From Streptomyces griseoruber (lineage in GTDB: Bacteria; Actinomycetota; Actinomycetes; Streptomycetales; Streptomycetaceae): a stretch of DNA of 64,000 nt. This document shows positions 59,067 to 64,000 of this stretch, in pieces. Within the stretch, counting starts at the first letter, position 1; the number at the start of each line of letters is the position of its first letter. Both the position numbers and the translations under genes were made by a program. The notes beneath the pieces were generated by a model. It was given only the letters and a program-made list of their open reading frames with translations, had not been told where the DNA came from and ran no database searches. The stretch covers positions 134,016 through 198,015 of the forward strand of contig NZ_KQ948773.1 in NCBI RefSeq assembly GCF_001514205.1, written 5' to 3'.

Positions 59067-59639
59067 ATGAGACTCTTCGCAGCCGTGCTGCCGCCCGAAG
59101 ACGTCGCCGAAGAACTCGCCACGGAGGTGGCCGAGTTGCGCGGGCTGCCCGGCGCGGAGGGGCTGCGCTGGACCGGCCGCCCCGGCTGGCACTTCACGCT
59201 CGCCTTCTACGGCGAGGTCGACGACGACGTCGTACCGCAGCTGTCGGCACGGCTGGAGCGGGCCGCGCACCGGAGCGCCCCCTTCGAGCTGTCCGTGCGG
59301 GGCGGGGGACAGTTCGGGCACGGGCGGGCGCTGTGGGCGGGGGCGGCGGGAGAGATGCCGGCCCTGCGCCTGCTGGCCGACCGGGCGGAGGCGGCGGCAC
59401 GCAAGGCGGGCCTGGACATGGGGGAGCACCGCCGCTACAAGGCCCACCTCACGCTGGCCCGCAGCCGGGACGCGGTGGACGTACGGCCGTACGTCGAGGC
59501 GCTGCACGGGTTCCGGGGGCGGACCTGGACCGTGCGGGAACTGGTCCTGGTCCGCAGCAATCTGCCGACGTCCGGGGTACCGGGGGAGCAGCCCCGTTAC
59601 GAGCCGGTCGGGCGCTGGGCTCTCGGCGGGGCCGGTTAG
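59067..59639 (+). CDS. thpR: RNA 2',3'-cyclic phosphodiesterase (ThpR)
   Basis: This 190-residue 2H phosphoesterase has both His motifs, HFTLAFY (about residue 38) and HLTLARS (about 133). It opens 2',3'-cyclic phosphate ends of RNA in vitro; the natural substrate is uncertain. ATG 59067 matches the family start RLFAAVLPP. A 29-residue gene begins ten bases after its stop. Confidence 0.9.
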   Translation: MRLFAAVLPPEDVAEELATEVAELRGLPGAEGLRWTGRPGWHFTLAFYGEVDDDVVPQLSARLERAAHRSAPFELSVRGGGQFGHGRALWAGAAGEMPALRLLADRAEAAARKAGLDMGEHRRYKAHLTLARSRDAVDVRPYVEALHGFRGRTWTVRELVLVRSNLPTSGVPGEQPRYEPVGRWALGGAG

Positions 59640-59648
59640 GCTCGATGC

Positions 59649-59738
59649 GTGGACCCGAAGACCCGGAACCGGATCATGGCCGGTGCGCTTGTGTTGATGT
59701 TCGTCGTCGTCGCGTTGGCCGCGGCGCTGGGGAGGTAG
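59649..59738 (+). CDS. 29-residue single-helix membrane protein
   Basis: GTG 59649 opens a frame whose product begins with charged DPKTRNR, followed by one hydrophobic helix (AGALVLMFVVVALAAAL) and GR at the end. I recall closely similar 29-residue proteins in other Streptomyces. It follows thpR by nine bases and is probably co-transcribed. Function unknown. Confidence 0.6.
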   Translation: MDPKTRNRIMAGALVLMFVVVALAAALGR

Positions 59739-59791
59739 AGGCGAGGGGGCTGCACGTCGTTCGTCGGGTGCGGGCCCGTCGTGGCCGATCG

Positions 59792-59812
59792 CGCAGTTCC
59801 CCGCGCCCCTGA
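59792..59812. repeat. Interspersed GCGCAGTTCCCC repeat, copy 3
   Basis: The 21-base core is identical to 4093-4113. It lies between the 29-residue gene and the end of the aldo/keto reductase gene and is followed by GAAAGCAAAAGCC-like bases, its usual intergenic setting. Confidence 0.75.
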
Positions 59813-59837
59813 AAGCAAAAGCCGTAAGCCAGAGCCT

Positions 59838-60827
59838 CTACCAGGCGAAGGCCTCCGGAGACGGCCCCGGGCCCGGGAAGATCTCGTCCAGGCCCTCCAG
59901 CAGGTCCTCGCTCAGCTCCAGCCCGACCGCGCGGATCGCCGAGTCGAGCTGTTCCGCCGTACGCGGGCCGACGATCGGGCCGGTGACGCCGGGGCGGGTG
60001 AGGAGCCAGGCCAGGGCGGCCTCGCCGGGTTCCAGGCCGTGCTTCTCCAGCAGGTCCTCGTAGGCCTGGATCCGCGCCCGCTCGGTGGGGTCGGCCAGGG
60101 TGTCGGCGGCCCGTCCGGACGCCCGGCGCCCGCCCTCGACCTCCTTCTTGATCACCCCGCCCAGCAGCCCGCCGTGCAGCGGCGACCAGGGGATCACCCC
60201 GAGGCCGTAGTCCTGCGCGGCCGGGATGACCTCCATCTCGGCGCGGCGCTCGGCGAGGTTGTAGAGGCACTGCTCGCTGACCAGGCCGAAGGAGCCGCGC
60301 CGGGCCGCGGTCTCGTTGGCCTGGGCGATCTTGTAGCCTGGGAAGTTGCTGGATCCCGCGTAGAGGATCTTGCCCTGCTGGACCAGGACGTCGATCGCCT
60401 GCCAGATCTCCTCGAAGGGCGTGCTGCGGTCGATGTGGTGGAACTGGTAGAGATCGATGTAGTCGGTCTTCAGCCGCTTGAGGCTGGCGTCGACCGCGCG
60501 CCGGATGTTCACGGCGGACAGCTTGTCGTGGTTGGGCCAGGCCTCGCCGTCGGCGGCCATGTTGCCGTACACCTTGGTGGCGAGGACGACCTTGTCGCGC
60601 CGTTCGCCGCCCTTCGCGAACCAGTTGCCGATGATCGTCTCGGTACGGCCCTTGTTCTCACCCCAGCCATAGACATTGGCCGTATCAAAGAAGTTGATGC
60701 CCGCGCCGAGGGCCGAGTCCATGATCGCGTGGGAGTCGGCCTCGTCGGTCTGCGGGCCGAAGTTCATGGTGCCGAGGACGAGTCGGCTGACCTTGAGTCC
60801 GGTGCGTCCGAGCTGCGTGTACTTCAT
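59838..60827 (-). CDS. Aldo/keto reductase
   Basis: The 329-residue NADPH-dependent (alpha/beta)8 reductase has the start KYTQLGRTGLKVSRLVLGTM and the catalytic Asp and Tyr in FFDTANVYGWGENKGR. The Lys is in VLATKVYG and the His in YQFHHIDRSTP. It reduces carbonyls or sugar aldehydes and is close to general-stress AKRs of soil bacteria. ATG 60827 is taken over a TTG three codons upstream. Confidence 0.9.
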   Translation of the reverse strand: MKYTQLGRTGLKVSRLVLGTMNFGPQTDEADSHAIMDSALGAGINFFDTANVYGWGENKGRTETIIGNWFAKGGERRDKVVLATKVYGNMAADGEAWPNHDKLSAVNIRRAVDASLKRLKTDYIDLYQFHHIDRSTPFEEIWQAIDVLVQQGKILYAGSSNFPGYKIAQANETAARRGSFGLVSEQCLYNLAERRAEMEVIPAAQDYGLGVIPWSPLHGGLLGGVIKKEVEGGRRASGRAADTLADPTERARIQAYEDLLEKHGLEPGEAALAWLLTRPGVTGPIVGPRTAEQLDSAIRAVGLELSEDLLEGLDEIFPGPGPSPEAFAW

Positions 60828-60875
60828 GGAACTCAAGCCAACGTCCTGGAGTGCGCTCCAGGCAAGGGCAATCGG

Positions 60876-61472
60876 TCAGTCGTGGGGGAAGTGGTCGGTC
60901 TTGAAGGTGAGACCAAGAGCGGTGGTGGTCATGTCCACAGTGGAGCCGTAAGCGACGCGGAGTTCGCTCCGGTAGTCGCCGTCCTTGGGTTCGGTGTAGA
61001 CGGTGCACCTGCGCTTGTAGGGGTCGGCGATGAGGTACACCGGGATCTCGGCGACCGCGTAGGCCGTCTTCTTGGGGCCGTAGTCGTTGGGCGCTGTCCC
61101 CTTCGAGATGACCTCTCCGACGAACTCGATGTCCTTGTACCGCCAGCGGCCCTCTTCGTCCTTCGTCGCTCCCTCACGGAATTTGGCCACGTCGGGACAG
61201 AATCCGTTCAGATGGCCGGGGAAGTCGACGCGGACGTCCGAGAAGACCCGCGCCGACCGCCTTCCGAAGTGGTCCTCAAGGGCCCAGAGGATCTCGCGGA
61301 TGGTTTCCCAGTGGATATCCCGCTGCGGAGTCATGAAGATGTTGCCCCCGACGATCTCAACCTTGTATCCCTCGGGGACGGGCAGTCGCTCAAGCCGCTC
61401 GAACCACTCGTCCAAGGGCTTGGTGTTCTCGTCGGCCATGTCGATCTCGATCCTGTCTTCCAGGACGGTCAT
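60876..61472 (-). CDS. Uma2-family (DUF820) nuclease-fold protein
   Basis: The 198-residue restriction-endonuclease-like fold is shown by VEIVGGNIFMTPQRDIHW, FCPDVAKFREG (catalytic Asp), and FVGEVISKGTAPNDYGPKK with the E-x-S/K pattern. Streptomyces have many Uma2 paralogues of unknown role. ATG 61472 has GAGGAG six bases upstream. Codon use is visibly less GC-rich than in the neighbours, as is common for this family. Confidence 0.85.
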   Translation of the reverse strand: MTVLEDRIEIDMADENTKPLDEWFERLERLPVPEGYKVEIVGGNIFMTPQRDIHWETIREILWALEDHFGRRSARVFSDVRVDFPGHLNGFCPDVAKFREGATKDEEGRWRYKDIEFVGEVISKGTAPNDYGPKKTAYAVAEIPVYLIADPYKRRCTVYTEPKDGDYRSELRVAYGSTVDMTTTALGLTFKTDHFPHD

Positions 61473-61577
61473 CTGGCGCTCCTCCCCGGCGGTCCTCATG
61501 GATCAGAGCCGCCGCGCAGTACAACGATACGCACGGTGACAAGGTCACGGCTCGGCGTGCATATGCCGGACGGCTTT

Positions 61578-62252
61578 TCAGCCCTGGTACGCCCCGCCCA
61601 GCCCCCACCCCTGGTACATCGCCTCCGCGAAGGCCGCCGCCAGTTTGTGTTCGCCGGTCGCGTTCGGGTGGGTGCCGTCGTACGTGTCGGTGTGGATGTC
61701 CCAGGTGTCCGGGACCGAGGCCATGAGGATCGGGGAGGCGCTGTCGTCCAGGTCGGCGGCCGTCTTCGCCAGGAGTTCGTTGAAGGCGGTGACCTGCGCG
61801 GCGAAGGGCTCGTCGTTCGCCGCGCGGACGTTGGGGATCACCGGCAGCCAGACCATACGGATCCGCGGGTTGGCCGAGCGGGCCTCGGCCGCGAACGCGC
61901 GGGCGTTCTGGGCCGTCTGCTCCGCGTTCGTGTAGAAGCCGAGGTCGATCAGGCCGAGGGAGACGAGCAGGACGTCCGCCCGTGCGGCACGGACGGCGTC
62001 GGCGATCAGGGGGGCCATGTGCAGCCAGCCCTCGCCCCAGCCGGCCAGATGGGCGCGCGGGAAGCCGGGGTCGGCGTACGCGTGCGAGGTCGGGGCGTCC
62101 GCCGCCTTGTCGTAGAGCGTCTCGCGCGGGCCGACCAGCGTGAACGGGCCGCCGTACGTCGCGCACAGGTGGTGCCACATGCGGTAGCGCCACGTGTGTT
62201 CGCCCGCGCTTCCGATCGTCATCGAGTCGCCTACGGGCATGAACCTGAGCAT
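61578..62252 (-). CDS. SGNH/GDSL hydrolase
   Basis: This 224-residue esterase-fold protein has block I MPVGDSMTIGS, block II-type LVSLGLIDLGFY and block V DGTHPNATGEHKLA with the catalytic Asp and His. No signal peptide is visible, so it may be cytoplasmic or use an upstream TTG at 62273, which adds seven residues. It probably removes acyl groups from sugars or esters. Confidence 0.85.
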   Translation of the reverse strand: MLRFMPVGDSMTIGSAGEHTWRYRMWHHLCATYGGPFTLVGPRETLYDKAADAPTSHAYADPGFPRAHLAGWGEGWLHMAPLIADAVRAARADVLLVSLGLIDLGFYTNAEQTAQNARAFAAEARSANPRIRMVWLPVIPNVRAANDEPFAAQVTAFNELLAKTAADLDDSASPILMASVPDTWDIHTDTYDGTHPNATGEHKLAAAFAEAMYQGWGLGGAYQG

Positions 62253-62341
62253 CCGCTCATGATGAGGGATCAAGGCGTCCCCTGGCGTGTGAGACCGGCC
62301 ACGACGACGGAACGCCCGGGCGGGATGGCAGGCTTGAGGGC

Positions 62342-63337
62342 ATGCGCCGACCCTTCGCCGCCCGAGCCGGGGCCCTCCTCGCCGCCACCCTCCTCGTGGG
62401 CGCCTTCGCCGTGCCCGCCTCCGCCGCCGAGGGCGACGACGGCTTCACCGTCAAGGATCCGCGCATCACGGAGTCCAGCGGCCTCGCCGCCTCCCACCAG
62501 CACCCCGGCATCTACTGGACCCACAACGACCAGGACAGCGGCAGCTACCTCTACGCGGTCGACAGCAGCACCGGCGAGACCGTCGCGCGGATCACCCTGA
62601 GCGGGGTGGGCCTGCAGCGGGACGTCGAGGCCATCGCCATCGGGCCCGACAACCAGATCTACGTCGGTGACATCGGCGACAACGACGGCGTGACCTGGCC
62701 GTACGTATGGATCTACCGGCTGCCCGAGCCCAAGAAGCTCACCGACCAGACCATCCGCGCCACGCAGTACGTCGTGAAGTACACGGACGGGTCCCGTGAC
62801 GCCGAGTCGATGATCGTCCACCCCAGGACCGGGCGCGTCTACATCATCGACAAGCACGAGGACGGCGGGCATCTCTACGAAGGGCCCGCCAAGCTGTCCG
62901 CCTCCGGTACGAACGTCTTCAAGCCCGTCGCCACCGTCGACCTGTGGGCCACCGACGCCGCCTTCTCCCCGGACGGCACCCAACTCGCCGTACGCGGCTA
63001 CTTCGGCGGTATCCAGTACGACTGGAACGGCGGCGACCTCAAGCGCGAGGGCCGGCTCGACGTGCCGTTGCAGCGGCAGGGGGAGTCCCTCAGCTACTCC
63101 GCCGACGGCACCAAGCTGATGTACGGCAGCGAGGGCACCGGGAGCTCGGTGGTCGCCGAGGACGCGCCCGGCGGCGGGTCCGCCTCCAAGTCCCCTTCGG
63201 GGAAGGGTGGTTCGGACACCGCCTCCGACTCCTCCGGTTTCTCGGCGGCCACCGGGAGCGTCAAGTTCGGCGCCCTCGCCGTGGCCGTCGTCGTCGCCGT
63301 CTTCTTCGGCTTCCGGCGGCTGCTGCGCCGTAACTGA
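62342..63337 (+). CDS. Exported propeller-like protein with C-terminal membrane anchor
   Basis: The 331-residue protein has a signal peptide ending PASAAE. A beta-propeller-like body follows (ESSGLAASHQHPGIYWTHND, VEAIAIGPDNQIYVGDIGDN, VYIIDKHEDGGHLYEG). A Ser/Gly linker, one helix (FGALAVAVVVAVFFGF) and an RRLLRRN stop-transfer end complete it. The phytase/esterase-like propeller suggests a cell-surface hydrolase or binding protein; no substrate can be named. Confidence 0.82.
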   Translation: MRRPFAARAGALLAATLLVGAFAVPASAAEGDDGFTVKDPRITESSGLAASHQHPGIYWTHNDQDSGSYLYAVDSSTGETVARITLSGVGLQRDVEAIAIGPDNQIYVGDIGDNDGVTWPYVWIYRLPEPKKLTDQTIRATQYVVKYTDGSRDAESMIVHPRTGRVYIIDKHEDGGHLYEGPAKLSASGTNVFKPVATVDLWATDAAFSPDGTQLAVRGYFGGIQYDWNGGDLKREGRLDVPLQRQGESLSYSADGTKLMYGSEGTGSSVVAEDAPGGGSASKSPSGKGGSDTASDSSGFSAATGSVKFGALAVAVVVAVFFGFRRLLRRN

Positions 63338-63488
63338 GTCTCCCGACCGCGGCTCCCGCGGTGCGGCGGCGTCACCCGTCCGCGCCGTACCGCGCGACAG
63401 GGGTCCGGCCGTCCGGTCAGGCTGAGGTGTCCCGCGGGACGGGGGCGGACTCGGAACGCGGTCCCGCCCTCACCCTTTGGGAGACCCG

Positions 63489-64000
63489 ATGCGCGGTCAT
63501 GCCGTGCGCGCCGCGAGAAAACGCGTCGCTCGTCAACTCTGTCTGCTCGTCGCCGCCCTGGCCCTGACGGTGCCGGTGGGCCTCGCCGCCGCGCCGCCGG
63601 CCGCAGCCGCCGCCGTTGGCTTCCCGGCCGTCCATGTGCGCACCGCGAACCTGGCGCTGAGCGGTCAGATCACGGGCGCCGACGAGAAGATCGACATCAC
63701 CGGAAGCCTCTCCGTCACGGTCGTCACCAGAACGAACCCGGGCGGCGGCGGCACGGCCCGGATCATCAGCGCGCTGGGCCCCACGACCGGCGTGGGACGG
63801 ACGACCGGCGGGCGGTATCTGTTCGTCGGGGCGGACAGCAACGTGGTCGCCTGGCCGCCGGATCCGGTCGCGCCGCTGATCGCCTCCCCGGCCTTCCTCC
63901 AGATCAACCCGTACGTGCCTCCCCACCCGATCGTCCCCCCGCACCCGATCAGCTTCCTGAAGGTCGGCGTGGTCGTCTCCTCGGACGGGGAGATCGACGA
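63489..64000 (+). CDS. Exported protein, 5' part (runs off the window)
   Basis: ATG 63489 has GGGAG at 63479-63483. It starts a frame open to the last base, giving at least 170 residues. The N-terminus is basic with a hydrophobic core (LCLLVAALALTVPVGLAAA), a clear signal peptide. The mature part is Gly/Thr/Val-rich with LSGQITGADEKIDITGSL and a Pro/His segment (PPHPIVPPHPISF). No known family is recognised. Confidence 0.75.
   Translation, partial: MRGHAVRAARKRVARQLCLLVAALALTVPVGLAAAPPAAAAAVGFPAVHVRTANLALSGQITGADEKIDITGSLSVTVVTRTNPGGGGTARIISALGPTTGVGRTTGGRYLFVGADSNVVAWPPDPVAPLIASPAFLQINPYVPPHPIVPPHPISFLKVGVVVSSDGEID

Noticed and set aside
1..64000. tRNA, rRNA, prophage or biosynthetic gene cluster
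   Set aside because: No rRNA-like blocks, integrase, phage structural genes or PKS/NRPS domains were seen. tRNAs were sought only by eye, so a single tRNA could have been missed.

Overview
This is a high-GC actinobacterial chromosome segment, almost certainly from Streptomyces. The signs are GC-rich third codon positions, many GTG and TTG starts, lineage-typical families (DUF3263, DUF3027, DUF4031, DUF2530, DUF2771), the futalosine menaquinone pathway and DasR-type dre operators. The left third follows the order I recall from the S. coelicolor cdgB-nagKA-otsBA-metM/metO-scoF-groEL2 region. It looks like core chromosome. I see no prophage, integrative element, biosynthetic cluster, rRNA, tRNA or CRISPR array.

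0-10 kb: end of a GGDEF diguanylate cyclase gene, a membrane carbohydrate-binding protein, the amino-sugar genes pfkB-like, nagA and nagK, and a divergent sugar-binding lipoprotein. Two dre sites lie between nagK and the lipoprotein. Then come otsB/otsA (trehalose) and glucosyl-3-phosphoglycerate synthase. 10-15.5 kb: a SAM-I riboswitch precedes a threonine-synthase-like gene and a sulfur-carrier gene, which match the MetM/MetO route to homocysteine. A cold-shock gene follows, then groEL2 behind two tandem CIRCE elements, then a gene-poor stretch with decayed remnants. 15.5-22.5 kb: VOC protein, methyltransferase with a WD40 scrap, old-yellow-enzyme oxidoreductase, metallophosphoesterase, DHA2 transporter and carboxylesterase.

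22.3-32 kb: a 161-bp inverted-repeat element, then an N-acetylmuramate recycling operon (rpiR-type regulator, murQ, EIIBC permease and a small zinc-ribbon gene), small conserved genes, a cutC gene behind dre-like sites, and a HelD-type RNA polymerase motor. 32-42 kb: XPB helicase and a WYL-containing helicase-associated protein, HAD phosphatase, a second cold-shock protein, and mqnD/mqnB of menaquinone synthesis. 42-52 kb: MFS transporter, DUF3027 protein, about 550 bp of G-rich heptanucleotide array, a large Hsp90-like ATPase, and three tandem secreted paralogues. 52-64 kb: a second identical copy of the 161-bp element, P-type ATPase, purine permease, MarR-MFS pair, ThpR, a 29-residue membrane protein, aldo/keto reductase, Uma2 nuclease-fold protein, GDSL hydrolase and two exported proteins, the last cut by the window end.

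Themes: (1) amino-sugar metabolism at three places, with dre-type operators at nagK/lipoprotein and cutC; (2) sulfur/methionine control by a riboswitch; (3) stress control by CIRCE and cold-shock genes; (4) small interspersed repeats that have entered coding sequence (nagA, mqnD) or gene junctions (both 161-bp elements). Starts were chosen from Shine-Dalgarno spacing and family N-termini. Family assignments are from motif recognition only, because no search was run.
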